Shown one piece after another: positions 7,834 to 16,662 of a stretch of DNA of 64,000 nucleotides. The notes below the pieces were generated by a model. That model ran no database searches and was not told the DNA's origin. It saw only the letters and a list, made by a program, of their open reading frames with translations. The position numbers and the translations under genes are program-made. Source of the DNA: JAWKIW01 sp046331175 (lineage in GTDB: Bacteria; Actinomycetota; Acidimicrobiia; Acidimicrobiales; Acidimicrobilacustridaceae); assembly GCA_046331175.1 (NCBI GenBank), contig JAXLRI010000013.1, positions 1 through 64,000 of the forward strand. Direction: 5' to 3'. How positions within the stretch are numbered: the first letter of the stretch is position 1; every line of letters starts with the position of its first letter.

Positions 7834-7854
7834 TACGATCTGACGGTCCATCAG
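7834..7854 (+). promoter_or_regulatory. TACGAT -10 box and imperfect operator CTGACGGTCCATCAG
   Basis: An inverted repeat at 7840-7854 with one mismatch (CTGACGG-T-CCATCAG) directly follows a TACGAT -10-like hexamer (7834-7839). It differs from the 3833-3847 site at only two of 15 positions, suggesting the SDR below and the ligase at 3906 share a repressor. Confidence 0.55.
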
Positions 7855-7895
7855 GAAACGGTCCGCCACGGCGGACGTCGCACGGGGAGTCAGGC

Positions 7896-8807
7896 ATGGG
7901 GTTGCTCGACGGCAGGGTCGCCATCGTCACCGGCGCGGGGCACGGCATCGGCCGGGGCCACGCCCTCGAGCTGGCCAAGGAGGGGGCCAAGGTCGTCGTC
8001 AACGACCTGGGTGCGTCCCTCAAGGGCGAGGGGGCCGGCCGTGACGCCGACCTCACCGTCGATCTGATCACCTCCCGCGGCGGCGAGGCCGTCGCCAACT
8101 ACGAGGACGTCGCCGACTTCGAGGGCGCCGGCCGGATGATCGCCCAGGCCGTCGACACCTACGGCCGCCTCGACATCCTGGTCAACAACGCCGGCATCGC
8201 CCGCGACGCCACCATCTGGAAGATGACCGAGGACGACTGGGACAAGGTCATCCGGGTCCACCTCAAGGGCACCTTCGCCCCCACCCACCACGCCGTGAAC
8301 CACTGGCGGGCCCGCTCGCAGGCCGGTGAGGACGTCTCCACCGGTCGGGTCATCAACACCACCTCGGGTGCCGGCCTCGTGGGCAACTTCGGCCAGGCCA
8401 ACTACACCGCGGCCAAGGCCGGCATCGCCGCCTTCACCATCACCGTGAGCCTCGAGGTCTTCAAGATGGGCGTCACCGTCAACGCCATCGGCCCGGCCGG
8501 CGCCACCCGCATGGCCGCGTCCATCCCGGGCGCGGGCATCGAGGCCAAGGAGCCCGACGAGTTCGACGAGTGGAACCCGATGGACCCCTCGCTGTCGTCG
8601 CCCGTCGTCGCCTGGCTGGCGTCGGACAAGGCGTCGCACGTGACCGGCCAGATCATCCGGGCGGTCAAGGACGAGATCGTGCTGATGGAGGGCTGGAGCA
8701 ACGGCCCGAGCATCTCCAAGCCCGGCAAGCGCTGGGAGGCCTCCGAGCTGACGGCGGCCATGAACGCCGACGTGTTCCACAGCCGGGCACCGGGCCTGCG
8801 CTACTAG
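7896..8807 (+). CDS. SDR-family dehydrogenase (hydroxyacyl-CoA dehydrogenase-like)
   Basis: A 303-residue short-chain dehydrogenase: TGAGHGIGRG cofactor loop (about 13-22), NNAG (about 97), catalytic Ser in TTSGAG (about 155), Tyr/Lys in YTAAKAG (about 170/174). The long loop after strand 2 (VVVNDLGASLKGEGAGRDAD) and the length match the (3R)-hydroxyacyl-CoA dehydrogenase part of peroxisomal multifunctional enzyme type 2 (17-beta-HSD4-like) and its actinobacterial relatives. NAD(H) preference is suggested by Asp after strand 2. A beta-oxidation role is inferred. It is monocistronic, with an operator shared with the 3906 ligase. Confidence 0.88.
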   Translation: MGLLDGRVAIVTGAGHGIGRGHALELAKEGAKVVVNDLGASLKGEGAGRDADLTVDLITSRGGEAVANYEDVADFEGAGRMIAQAVDTYGRLDILVNNAGIARDATIWKMTEDDWDKVIRVHLKGTFAPTHHAVNHWRARSQAGEDVSTGRVINTTSGAGLVGNFGQANYTAAKAGIAAFTITVSLEVFKMGVTVNAIGPAGATRMAASIPGAGIEAKEPDEFDEWNPMDPSLSSPVVAWLASDKASHVTGQIIRAVKDEIVLMEGWSNGPSISKPGKRWEASELTAAMNADVFHSRAPGLRY

Positions 8808-8844
8808 TCGATCGCCGGTCGTCGCCGACCGGCCTGCATCCGAC

Positions 8845-8881
8845 CACCGACGACGGCTGCCCGTGGGTGCCGTCGTCGGTG
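8845..8881. terminator. hairpin terminator between convergent genes
   Basis: A perfect 13-bp stem (CACCGACGACGGC / GCCGTCGTCGGTG) with an 11-base loop sits in the 89-base gap between the convergent genes at 7896 and 9793. Confidence 0.75.
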
Positions 8882-8896
8882 CGCGTCCGGGGTCGA

Positions 8897-9793
8897 TCAG
8901 GTCTGCAGGGGGAGCAGGCCGTCGGCGATGGCCTCGAGCTCGGCGGTCCAGTCGTCGGGGTCGGTGAGCGGGAGCACGACGAACTTCGACGCCCCGGCGT
9001 CGACCATGGCCTCGATCGTGCGCCGCACACCGGTGAGGCCCTCGGGGATGAGCTCGCCCGGGTCGATCTCGGGTCGGCGTCGGGCGATGAAGGCGGCGTA
9101 GCCCTCGGGCAGCGGGCCGTGCCGGTAGGCGATGAGGGCGCCGAAGTGCTCGGGGTCGATCGTTCGCCCGTGCGACCCGGCCTCGGCCTGGACCACCGGG
9201 ATGCCGGCGGCGACGTCGGCGGCGGTGCAGAACGACGGCAGCCAGCCGTCGCCGAGGCGCCCGCAGCGGCGCAGCTCGGAGGGGGCCAGGCCGCCCAGCC
9301 ACACGTCGAGGTGGCGGTCGACCGGCGTGGGCTGCAGGCGAAGGCCGTCGACGTGGTAGCGGGGGCCGTCGTGGTGCACGGCCTCGCCGGTCCAGAGCCG
9401 TCGCAGGAGGGGGAGCACCTCGTCGAAGAGGGGGGCACGCTCCTCGCGGCGCACGCCGAAGGCCGCCTGCTCGACGGGGTCGACGGCCCCGAGCCCGACC
9501 GCGGGGAGCAGGCGGCCCTGCGAGAGGACGTCGAGGCTGGCCAGCTCCTTGGCGAGCAGGACCGGGTTGCGACCCGGCACGACGAGCACGCTCGTGCCCA
9601 GCTTGAGGTTCCGGGTGCGGCCGGCGGCCACGGCCAGGGCGATCAACGGGTCGGGGATCTCGCCCGACACCCGCTCGGACAGCCACAGGGAGTCGAAGCC
9701 GAGCCGCTCGAGGTCGTCGACGATGCCGAGGAGGCGGTCGCCGCCGGCGCCGCCGGTCCGGGTCCCGAGGCCGAAGCCGATGCGCACCTTCAT
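8897..9793 (-). CDS. LLM-class (F420-type) oxidoreductase
   Basis: A 298-residue luciferase-like monooxygenase-fold protein. It opens MKVRIGFGLGTR, has GFDSLWLSER and SLDVLSQGRLLPAVGLG (about 105-121), the TIM-barrel pattern of F420-dependent oxidoreductases, and VWLGGLAPSELRRCGRLGDGWLP near 170. Actinobacterial members mostly use coenzyme F420, but cofactor and substrate are not provable here. The ATG at 9793 has no near competitor. It is divergent from the TPP-enzyme-like gene at 9881. Confidence 0.85.
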   Translation of the reverse strand: MKVRIGFGLGTRTGGAGGDRLLGIVDDLERLGFDSLWLSERVSGEIPDPLIALAVAAGRTRNLKLGTSVLVVPGRNPVLLAKELASLDVLSQGRLLPAVGLGAVDPVEQAAFGVRREERAPLFDEVLPLLRRLWTGEAVHHDGPRYHVDGLRLQPTPVDRHLDVWLGGLAPSELRRCGRLGDGWLPSFCTAADVAAGIPVVQAEAGSHGRTIDPEHFGALIAYRHGPLPEGYAAFIARRRPEIDPGELIPEGLTGVRRTIEAMVDAGASKFVVLPLTDPDDWTAELEAIADGLLPLQT

Positions 9794-9880
9794 GACGGGC
9801 GACGCTACCGGCGTGTCCGGCCGTCGGTGCGCCGCCGTCCCTCGCCCGCCCCCGGGCCGCCATGGGCGAGAATGCCCACC

Positions 9881-11215
9881 ATGACGACGACCGGTGCCGA
9901 CAGCGAGGACGGCCGACCGCCGGCGACCGTGGCCGAGCTGCTCGGCCGCTGCCTGCGCGCGGCGGGCGCCACGCGGCTGTTCGGCTCCTCGGCGTCGGGC
10001 ATCTCGGGCGTGCCGGGCCTGGGGCACCTCCGGGTCGACGAGCCCGAGCTGGCGGCCCTGCTCGCCGACGCCGCCGGGCGGATCGGGACCGGCCCCGGCG
10101 TGGCGCTGCTGCCGGGCCGCCGGGTGCGGCTGTCCTCGGCGCCCGGGGCGGAGGCCGGCGTCCTCACCGTCACCGATCCGGCGTCGCTGCCGGTGGTCGT
10201 CGCCGGGTGGACCTTCGGCGCCGTGCACGCCGCCGTCGAGGTCGTCCTCGACCTCGACCTCGACGCGCCGGTGCCCGACGACGTCGAGGCGCTGACCTTC
10301 GACGAGGCGGCCGCCGGCCAGCTCTACAGCCTCGACCCGTCCCTGGCCTCGCTCGGCATCCTCGTGCTCGCCGGCCCCGGCGTGGTGCGCGGCGGCCAGG
10401 TCGCCGCCCTGCAGGACTTCGCCGCCCGCGCTGGGGTGGGCGTGGTGAACACGTGGGGCGCCAAGGGCGTGTTCCCGTGGGACAGCCCGCACCACTTCGG
10501 CACCGCCGGCCTCCAGGACCGCGACTTCGAGCTCGCCGGCTTCGGCGAGGCCGGCCTGGTCGTGGCGGTGGGCGTCGATCCCCTCGAGGCGCCGCCCGAG
10601 CGGTGGGCCGGTGGCCAGGTGCTCGAGGTCGAGCCGTGGCAGCTGTCGGCCCTGGCGTTCCGCTGGGCGGAGCCGGCCGAGGTCCCGCCGGTCCCACCGC
10701 TGTACCGCGAGCTGGCCGCCGCCGTCGGTCCGCTGTACGAGCTGGACTCGGTGCCGATCAGCCCGGCCCGGGCCGCCCGCGACCTGGCCGGCGCCCTGCC
10801 CGACGGCGGGGTGGTGGCCGCCGACCCCGGCCCGGCCGGCCTCTGGGTGGCCCGCACCTTCCCCACCACGGTGCCGGGCAGCGTGGTGGTGCCCGCCACG
10901 GTGGCTCCAGGCTTCGCAGCGGCCGCCGGCATCGCCGCGTCTCTCGACGGCCGGCCCTCCCTCTCGGTCACCGCCGGCCCGCTCGACCCCGCCTCGGAGG
11001 TGCTCGTCGAGCAGGCCCGGGCCTGGGGGGCCGCCCTGTCGCTGCTGGTGTGGGGCGACGACGGGGTCCTCGCCCACGCCGCCGACCACGCCGAGCTGGT
11101 CGGGGCGCTGGCGGGCTCGCTCGGCACCGAGGTGGTGCCGGTCCCGGTCGACCTGGGGCTCACGCGCGTCCTGGAGGACGTCGCCGGCCCGGTGGTCGCC
11201 TGGAGCGGCGGGTGA
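9881..11215 (+). CDS. degenerate thiamine-diphosphate-enzyme homologue
   Basis: A 444-residue protein with the three-part layout of acetolactate-synthase/benzoylformate-decarboxylase-type enzymes. The N-terminal part has AELLGRCLRAAGATRLFG (about 14-31) and a conserved-position Glu in VDEPELAALLADAAGR. A central Rossmann-like part follows (ILVLAGPGV...VNTWGAKGVF). The C-terminal part reads FAAAAGIAASLDGRPSLSVTAGPL, where active enzymes carry GDG-x(~26)-N. That metal/TPP signature is absent and the protein is about 100 residues shorter than usual. I infer a TPP-enzyme descendant that may no longer bind the cofactor. ATG 9881 (rather than 9872) has GGGCGAG at a workable distance. Its stop overlaps the start of the membrane glycosyltransferase gene. 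Confidence 0.65.
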   Translation: MTTTGADSEDGRPPATVAELLGRCLRAAGATRLFGSSASGISGVPGLGHLRVDEPELAALLADAAGRIGTGPGVALLPGRRVRLSSAPGAEAGVLTVTDPASLPVVVAGWTFGAVHAAVEVVLDLDLDAPVPDDVEALTFDEAAAGQLYSLDPSLASLGILVLAGPGVVRGGQVAALQDFAARAGVGVVNTWGAKGVFPWDSPHHFGTAGLQDRDFELAGFGEAGLVVAVGVDPLEAPPERWAGGQVLEVEPWQLSALAFRWAEPAEVPPVPPLYRELAAAVGPLYELDSVPISPARAARDLAGALPDGGVVAADPGPAGLWVARTFPTTVPGSVVVPATVAPGFAAAAGIAASLDGRPSLSVTAGPLDPASEVLVEQARAWGAALSLLVWGDDGVLAHAADHAELVGALAGSLGTEVVPVPVDLGLTRVLEDVAGPVVAWSGG

Positions 11216-12438
11216 GCCGGTCCGCCGGCTTCGGGCCACCCGGCCCGGTTCGCGTCGTGTACGTCGCCGTGCTGGCGATGTGGGTGCTCGTGCTCCCCCT
11301 GGCCGTGCAGGGGAACGTCGCCCAGGACGCGGTGCCGTTCCTGGTCGCCGGCGAGCTGTCGACCAGCGATCCCGGCGCGGTCTACTCGGCCTCGGGCGAC
11401 CTCTACGCCATGGCGCCGGCCTTCGCCGAGCGATCGTGCGCGATCTCGCCGCCGGGCACCGACTGCGCGACCGTCAACGTCGGCTTCGTGAGCCCGCCGC
11501 CCGCCGTGCTCGTCGGCCGGGTCGCGGCCGCGCTCGGGCCCGACCTCGGTGCCCTCGCGTTCCGCGTCCTCGCCGCCGCCTGCCTGGCCGCCGGCATGGC
11601 GGTGCTGTGGGCCCGGCTCGCCTCGCTGGCCCCGGAGGCACCCGCCTGCCTGCTCGCCACCGCGCTCCTGGCCACCCCCTTCGCCACCGCGCCGATCGCC
11701 CTCGGGCAGAACTCACCCCTGTTGTTCCTGTCGGCGGCGCTCGGGCTCGTGTGGGCCACCCGATGGCCCCGGGCGCTGGCGGTGGCGGCGGTCCTCGCCG
11801 CCACCGTCGTGTTCAAGCTGTTCCCGCTCGCCCTCCTGGCCGTCCTCGTCTGGCGGCGTCGATGGGCGGTGGCGGCGTGGACGGCGGGGCTGGTGGTGGC
11901 GATCACCGTCGTCACCGTGCCGGTGGTCGACCGAGGCCTGTGGTCCGCCTTCGTCGACGCCTCGGCGGCGCTCGGCCCCACCACGCCGGCCAACACCTAC
12001 AACGGCTCGCTCGTCGCCCTGGCCCACCTCGTGGCCCCGGCCACGACCGGGGGCAGCGGCATCGGGGTGATCGTGGTCGGTGCCGTCCTGGCCGTCGGCC
12101 TCCTCGTCCTGGCCGCCCGCCGTCGAGCCGACGACGACGCCCTGTGGTCCCTCGCCTGGCTGGTCCTGCTCCTCGTCGTGCCCATGGTGTGGTGGCACTA
12201 CCTGTGGGTGGGCCTCGCCGCCGTCGCCTACGCCTGGCGGGCCGGTGGGGCGGTCGGCCGGCGGCTGGTTGCACTGCCGGTGCTCGCCGCGGCCTCGCTG
12301 CTGATCTCGATCGTCACCGCCGGCGGCACGACGGTGCCGTGGGCCCAGGCGCTGTTCCTCGTCGGCACGGTCGCCGTGGCCCTGTGGCTCCTCCTCGCCG
12401 CGCCGGCCCGCCGACCGACGGAGGTCGCCGCCGGGTGA
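11212..12438 (+). CDS. GT87/DUF2029-type polyprenyl-sugar glycosyltransferase
   Basis: A 408-residue integral membrane protein with about ten hydrophobic helices. After helix 1 comes an acidic loop (GNVAQDAVPFLVAGE), consistent with a GT-C catalytic aspartate. Later it has IALGQNSPLLFLSAALGL and VVFKLFPLALLAVLVWRRRW, matching the GQ-(N/V)-LL and K-x-x-P motifs of DUF2029/GT87. These use polyprenyl-phosphate sugars for lipid or envelope glycan synthesis; mycobacterial members are alpha-mannosyltransferases. The GTG start overlaps the upstream stop (GTGA, 11212-11215), implying coupling with the TPP-like protein, an odd pairing. Confidence 0.75.
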   Translation: MSRSAGFGPPGPVRVVYVAVLAMWVLVLPLAVQGNVAQDAVPFLVAGELSTSDPGAVYSASGDLYAMAPAFAERSCAISPPGTDCATVNVGFVSPPPAVLVGRVAAALGPDLGALAFRVLAAACLAAGMAVLWARLASLAPEAPACLLATALLATPFATAPIALGQNSPLLFLSAALGLVWATRWPRALAVAAVLAATVVFKLFPLALLAVLVWRRRWAVAAWTAGLVVAITVVTVPVVDRGLWSAFVDASAALGPTTPANTYNGSLVALAHLVAPATTGGSGIGVIVVGAVLAVGLLVLAARRRADDDALWSLAWLVLLLVVPMVWWHYLWVGLAAVAYAWRAGGAVGRRLVALPVLAAASLLISIVTAGGTTVPWAQALFLVGTVAVALWLLLAAPARRPTEVAAG

Positions 12439-12480
12439 TCCGGGCCCGCCCGGCGGAGCTCGCGGCCGGGTCCCCAGAAT

Positions 12481-12496
12481 GAGAACGTGTTACAGT
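12481..12496 (+). promoter_or_regulatory. KstR-like operator GAGAACGTGTTACA with TACAGT -10 box
   Basis: 12481-12494 reads GAGAACGTGTTACA. It matches the mycobacterial KstR consensus TnnAACnnGTTnnA except at its first base. It overlaps a TACAGT -10-like hexamer (12491-12496), about 115 bases ahead of the FadD19-like start. Two sister sites occur at 31259 and 39613. Confidence 0.65.
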
Positions 12497-12609
12497 TTCG
12501 TTCGACCGGCGGCACGGGCGATCCGCATGGGCGATGCTGGTCGCTCCAGGACGGCGACGATCCGGGCGGGCGCCGGCCGCAGCTGTCGAGGGGCGACGAG
12601 GGAGGCACC

Positions 12610-14262
12610 GTGAGCGGCACCGAGACGACGCTCGAGTCGTTCAACCTGGCCGACGTCTGGGAGGCCGTCACCGACCGCGTCGCCGACCGGGAGGCGGTGG
12701 TGTGCGGCGACCGGCGGCTCACCTACGCCGAGCTGGAGGCGAGGGCCAACCGCCTCGCCCACTGGCTCCTCGCCCAGGGCGTCGAGCCGGGCCAGCACAT
12801 CGGTGTGTACCTCACCAACGCCCCCGAGTACTTCGAGGCGATGCTGGCGGCGTTCAAGGTGCGGGCCGTGCCGATCAACGTGAACCACCGGTACGTCACC
12901 GACGAGCTGCGGCACCTCTTCGACGACGCCGACGTGGTGGGCGTCCTCTACCACCGCAGCTTCGCCCCGCGCCTCGAGGCCGTCCGGGGCCAGCTGCCCC
13001 GCCTGCGCTGGGCGCTCTGCGTCGACGACGGCGGCGCCGAGCCGATCGCCGCCCTCGGCGGGCTCGAGTACGAGGACGCGCTGGCCGCGTCGTCACCCGA
13101 CCGCGGCTTCGCGCCCCGCTCGCCCGACGACCCGTACGTGATCTACACGGGTGGCACCACCGGCTTCCCCAAGGGCGTCGTGTGGCGCCAGGAGGACGCC
13201 TTCTTCGCGTGCATCGGCGGTGGCGACCCGATGCGCCTGATGGGACCGGTGACCGCACCGCCCGAGGTGCTCGACCGCATCATCGACGGCACGTTCGTCT
13301 TCCTGCCGGTGGCCCCGCTCATGCACGCCGCGGGTCAGTGGACGTCGCTGTCGTGGCTGTACGCGGGCGGGCGCGTGGTGCTGCTCCCCGGGAGCCTCGA
13401 TCCGGTGCGGGTGTGGCGCACCATCGAGGAGGAGGGCGTCAACCTCATCACGGTGGTCGGCGACGCCGTCGTCCGCCCGCTCGTCGACGCCTGGGAGTCC
13501 GACGGCCCGTTCGACGTGTCGACCCTGCTGAGCGTCGGCTCGGGCGGCGCGCCGCTCACGCCGTCGGTGCGCGAGCGCTTGATGAAGGCCGTCCCCGACG
13601 CCGCCATCGCCGACGGCTTCGGCTCGTCCGAGACCGGCGCCCAGGGCGGTTCACGGCTCGAGGCCGGCACCGCGCCCACGGCCGAGGTCACCCGGTTCAC
13701 GCCCTACGGCGACTCCACCGTCGTGCTCGACGAGGACACCCGCACGCCGGTCGAGCCGGGCAGCGGCACCGTCGGGCGCGTCGCCCGGCGCGGCCACATC
13801 CCGCAGGGCTACTACAAGGACCCGGTCAAGACGGCGGAGACCTTCGTCGAGGCCGGGGGCCACCGGTGGGTGCTCACCGGCGACATGGCCACCGTCGACG
13901 TCGACGGCACCATCCACCTGCTCGGCCGCGGATCGGTGTGCATCAACACCGGCGGTGAGAAGGTGCACCCCGAGGAGGTGGAGGCCGTGCTCAAGGCCCA
14001 TCCCGACGTCTACGACGTGGTCGTGGTCGGCGTCGACGACGACCGCTGGGGCCAGCGGGTCGCCGCCGTCGTGCAGCCCGAGGAGGGCGCGTCGCCGACC
14101 ATCGACGACCTCCAGGCCCACTGCCGCTCGTCGCTCGCCGGCTACAAGGTGCCGCGCACCGTCGCGGTCGTCGACCACATCGAGCGATCGCCCGCCGGCA
14201 AGGCCGACTACCGGTGGGCCAAGCAGGCGGCGGAGGGCGACGATGTCGAGGTGGCCTCGTGA
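12610..14262 (+). CDS. FadD19-like acyl-CoA synthetase
   Basis: A 550-residue AMP-forming ligase: YTGGTTGFPKG phosphate loop (about 178-188), GFGSSETG (about 336-343), LTGDMATVD (about 421), then GRGSVCINTGGEKVHPEEVE (about 439-458) and a catalytic Lys in SPAGKADYRW near 530. The CINTGGEK hinge and the GKADYRW ending are typical of the FadD17/FadD19 clade, which in mycobacteria activates sterol side-chain acids. That role is inferred here and is supported by the KstR-like operator. GTG 12610 is preferred to in-frame upstream starts because GGAGG lies at 12601-12605. It heads an operon with WS/DGAT and a hydrolase. Confidence 0.88.
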   Translation: MSGTETTLESFNLADVWEAVTDRVADREAVVCGDRRLTYAELEARANRLAHWLLAQGVEPGQHIGVYLTNAPEYFEAMLAAFKVRAVPINVNHRYVTDELRHLFDDADVVGVLYHRSFAPRLEAVRGQLPRLRWALCVDDGGAEPIAALGGLEYEDALAASSPDRGFAPRSPDDPYVIYTGGTTGFPKGVVWRQEDAFFACIGGGDPMRLMGPVTAPPEVLDRIIDGTFVFLPVAPLMHAAGQWTSLSWLYAGGRVVLLPGSLDPVRVWRTIEEEGVNLITVVGDAVVRPLVDAWESDGPFDVSTLLSVGSGGAPLTPSVRERLMKAVPDAAIADGFGSSETGAQGGSRLEAGTAPTAEVTRFTPYGDSTVVLDEDTRTPVEPGSGTVGRVARRGHIPQGYYKDPVKTAETFVEAGGHRWVLTGDMATVDVDGTIHLLGRGSVCINTGGEKVHPEEVEAVLKAHPDVYDVVVVGVDDDRWGQRVAAVVQPEEGASPTIDDLQAHCRSSLAGYKVPRTVAVVDHIERSPAGKADYRWAKQAAEGDDVEVAS

Positions 14263-15692
14263 AGCGGGTCAGCGGCGTCGACGCCGCCTTCCTCTACGGC
14301 GAGACGCCGGCCTGGCACATGCACGTGTCGGCGGTGATGGTCGCCGATCCCACCGACGAGGCCAGCTCGACGGTCGAGGCCTTCAGCGTCGATCGCCTGC
14401 GCCGACAGGTCGAGGAGCGGCTGCACCTCGTGCCCCAGTTCCGCTGGCGGCTCGTCGAGGTCCCGTTCGGCCTCGATCGGCCCCGGTTCGTCGAAGACCC
14501 CGACTTCGACCTCGACAACCACATCCGGCGCATCGGCGTGCCGCCGCCGGGCGGACCCGAGCAGGTCGGCAACCTCATCGGCGACCTCGTCAGCATCAAG
14601 CTCGACCGCCGCAAGCCCCTGTGGGAGTTCTGGGTCATCGAGGGGCTCGAGGGGGGCAAGGTGGCCATCCTCGCCAAGATCCACCACTCGATCATCGACG
14701 GGGTCTCCGGCAGCGAGCTGGCGACGGTGATCATGGACCTCGAGTCCGACCCGCCCCCGGTCCCGCCGCCGGACGAGCCCCGGAAGGTCGAGCCGCTGCC
14801 CAACGCCTTCGAGCTGCTGCTGCACGGCATCGGCCACACCGTGTCGACACCGGTGCGGGCGGCCCGCTTCGTGCGGGGGTCGGTCCGCCAGGGGCTGGCC
14901 CTGGTCGGCTTCCAGCGCCGGCCGGCGCCCCCGCCCATCCCGTTCCAGGCGCCCCGCACGTCGTTCAACACCGAGCTCACCCCACATCGGCGCTTCGCCT
15001 ACGCCAGCGTGCCGCTGGCCGAGGTGCGGGCGGTCAAGGCCGCCTTCGGCGTCAAGGTCAACGACGTGGTGCTGGCCGTGTGCAGTGGTGCGCTGCGCCG
15101 CTACCTCGAGGACCGCGACGACCTCCCCGACTCACCGCTGATCGCCCAGGTGCCGGTGTCGCTGCGCGCCGACGACGAGAAGGGCGACGTCGGCACCAAG
15201 GTCGGGGCCATGTTCGCCTCGCTCGCCACCCACCTGCCGCACCCCGTCGAGCGGCTCCGGGCCATCCACGAGAGCACCCAGGGCGCCAAGGAGATGCAGA
15301 AGGCGCTGGCTGCCGAGAAGCTCATGGGCATCTCCGAGGCGGCGCCCCCGGCGCTCATCTCGCTGGCGGCCCGCATGTACACGGCGGCCGGGCTCGACAC
15401 CCGCACGCCGCCGATCATGAACCTCATCATCTCCAACGTGCCCGGACCGTCGTTCCCCATCTTCTGCGCCGGGGCCCGGGTCGAGTCGCTGTACCCGATG
15501 GGGCCGCTGCTCTACGGCACGGGAGTGAACATCACGGTGTTCTCCTACGAGGGCACGATCGACTTCGGGTTCATGGTGTGCCGCGACGTGGTCGACGAGC
15601 CGTGGGACCTCGCCCAGGGCGTGCAGGAGGCGTTCGCCGAGCTGGTGGCGGCCGCCGAGCTCGAGTCGCTCGTCGCTGACGGGGAGGCCTGA
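14259..15692 (+). CDS. wax ester synthase / diacylglycerol acyltransferase (WS/DGAT)
   Basis: A 477-residue bifunctional acyltransferase that would esterify acyl-CoA to a fatty alcohol or diacylglycerol to make storage lipid. The active-site HHxxxDG appears as HHSIIDG near residue 142. Other family blocks are VSGVDAAFLYGETP at the N-terminus, KVNDVVLAVCSGALRRYL near 266, and NLIISNVPGP followed by LYPMGPLLYGTGVNITV in the C-terminal half. GTG 14259 overlaps the stop of the ligase (GTGA), and the next gene begins one base after this stop, so the three are one operon. Coupling a CoA ligase to WS/DGAT suggests direct channelling of activated acids into storage. Confidence 0.93.
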   Translation: MKRVSGVDAAFLYGETPAWHMHVSAVMVADPTDEASSTVEAFSVDRLRRQVEERLHLVPQFRWRLVEVPFGLDRPRFVEDPDFDLDNHIRRIGVPPPGGPEQVGNLIGDLVSIKLDRRKPLWEFWVIEGLEGGKVAILAKIHHSIIDGVSGSELATVIMDLESDPPPVPPPDEPRKVEPLPNAFELLLHGIGHTVSTPVRAARFVRGSVRQGLALVGFQRRPAPPPIPFQAPRTSFNTELTPHRRFAYASVPLAEVRAVKAAFGVKVNDVVLAVCSGALRRYLEDRDDLPDSPLIAQVPVSLRADDEKGDVGTKVGAMFASLATHLPHPVERLRAIHESTQGAKEMQKALAAEKLMGISEAAPPALISLAARMYTAAGLDTRTPPIMNLIISNVPGPSFPIFCAGARVESLYPMGPLLYGTGVNITVFSYEGTIDFGFMVCRDVVDEPWDLAQGVQEAFAELVAAAELESLVADGEA

Positions 15693-15693
15693 C

Positions 15694-16614
15694 GTGGCTG
15701 CCATCATCCGAGATGTGCCCGACGCCGAGGGCGGCCTGCCCGTGCCCATGGGCCGCCGCATCGAGCTGCCCGGCCGGGGCACCACCTTCGTGCGCGAGGT
15801 CGAGGGGCCGCCGGGCGCCCCCACCATCGTGCTGCTGCACGGCTGGATCGCCAGCGGGGGCATCAACTGGTACCAGGTGTTCGGCCCCGCCTCGCAGCAC
15901 TTCCGCGTCGTCGCCCCCGACCTCCGCGGCCACGGCCGGGGCGTGCGCAGCCGGAAGCGCTTCACCCTGGCCGACTGCGCCGACGACGTGGCGATGCTGC
16001 TCGACGAGCTCGAGATCCCCTCGGCCGTCATGGTCGGGTACTCCATGGGCGGCCCGGTCGCCGAGCTGCTGTGGAAGCGGCACCAGCGCAAGGTCGACGG
16101 CCTCGTGCTGTGCGCCACCAGCCACTCGTTCGTGCCGGGCATGCGGGCCCGACTCACCTTCACCACGATGATGGCGGCCGCCGCCGGCACCACCCGGGCC
16201 GGACAGCTGTTCACGCTGCTCCCGCGCTCGATCGCCAAGCAGATCGCCCCGGTCAACACCCGTGGTCGGCCCGACACGCTCCAGCGCTGGGCGGCTGCCG
16301 AGATGGGCCGCCACGACTGGCGGATGATCCTCGAGGCCGGCAGCGCCATCGGCCACTTCGACGCCTCGCGCTGGATCGACCGCGTCGACGTGCCGACCGC
16401 GGTCGTGGTCACCACCAAGGACCGGGCGCTGGTGCCGGCCCAGCAGGCCAAGCTGGCCTTCGCCATCCCGCACGCCGCCATCCACCGCATCGAGGACGGC
16501 CACACCGTGTGCACCAGCCCCGACTTCGCCCCGCCGCTGCTGGACGCGTGCCTCGACGTGGCCGTGCGGGCCTACCCCGGCTTCGTGCCGCAGCGCCGCC
16601 GCGAAGACCGCTGA
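15694..16614 (+). CDS. alpha/beta-fold hydrolase
   Basis: A 306-residue hydrolase with the oxyanion loop in LLHGWIASGG (about 46-55), DLRGHG (about 77-82), nucleophile elbow GYSMGGP (Ser about 116) and a C-terminal His in IEDGHTVC (about 269). A lipase, esterase or epoxide-hydrolase-like role is possible; the substrate is unknown. Third gene of the FadD19-like / WS-DGAT operon, starting with GTG one base after the previous stop. Its position suggests it releases or remodels acyl esters handled by its neighbours, by inference only. Confidence 0.88.
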   Translation: MAAIIRDVPDAEGGLPVPMGRRIELPGRGTTFVREVEGPPGAPTIVLLHGWIASGGINWYQVFGPASQHFRVVAPDLRGHGRGVRSRKRFTLADCADDVAMLLDELEIPSAVMVGYSMGGPVAELLWKRHQRKVDGLVLCATSHSFVPGMRARLTFTTMMAAAAGTTRAGQLFTLLPRSIAKQIAPVNTRGRPDTLQRWAAAEMGRHDWRMILEAGSAIGHFDASRWIDRVDVPTAVVVTTKDRALVPAQQAKLAFAIPHAAIHRIEDGHTVCTSPDFAPPLLDACLDVAVRAYPGFVPQRRREDR

Positions 16615-16633
16615 CGACGGCCTGGGCCGCGTC

Positions 16634-16662
16634 GGCGGCCTCGGCGCGTCGCGTCGGCCGCC
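16634..16662. terminator. possible hairpin terminator
   Basis: GGCGGCC at 16634-16640 pairs with GGCCGCC at 16656-16662 around a GC-rich loop, in the 48-base gap between convergent genes. The stem is short (7 bp), so this is a weaker call. Confidence 0.4.

Noticed and set aside
12487..12609. An earlier GTG start (12487) for the FadD19-like ligase
   Set aside because: The extra 41 residues show no family similarity, the position is inside the operator and -10 box, and a good GGAGG site precedes GTG 12610.
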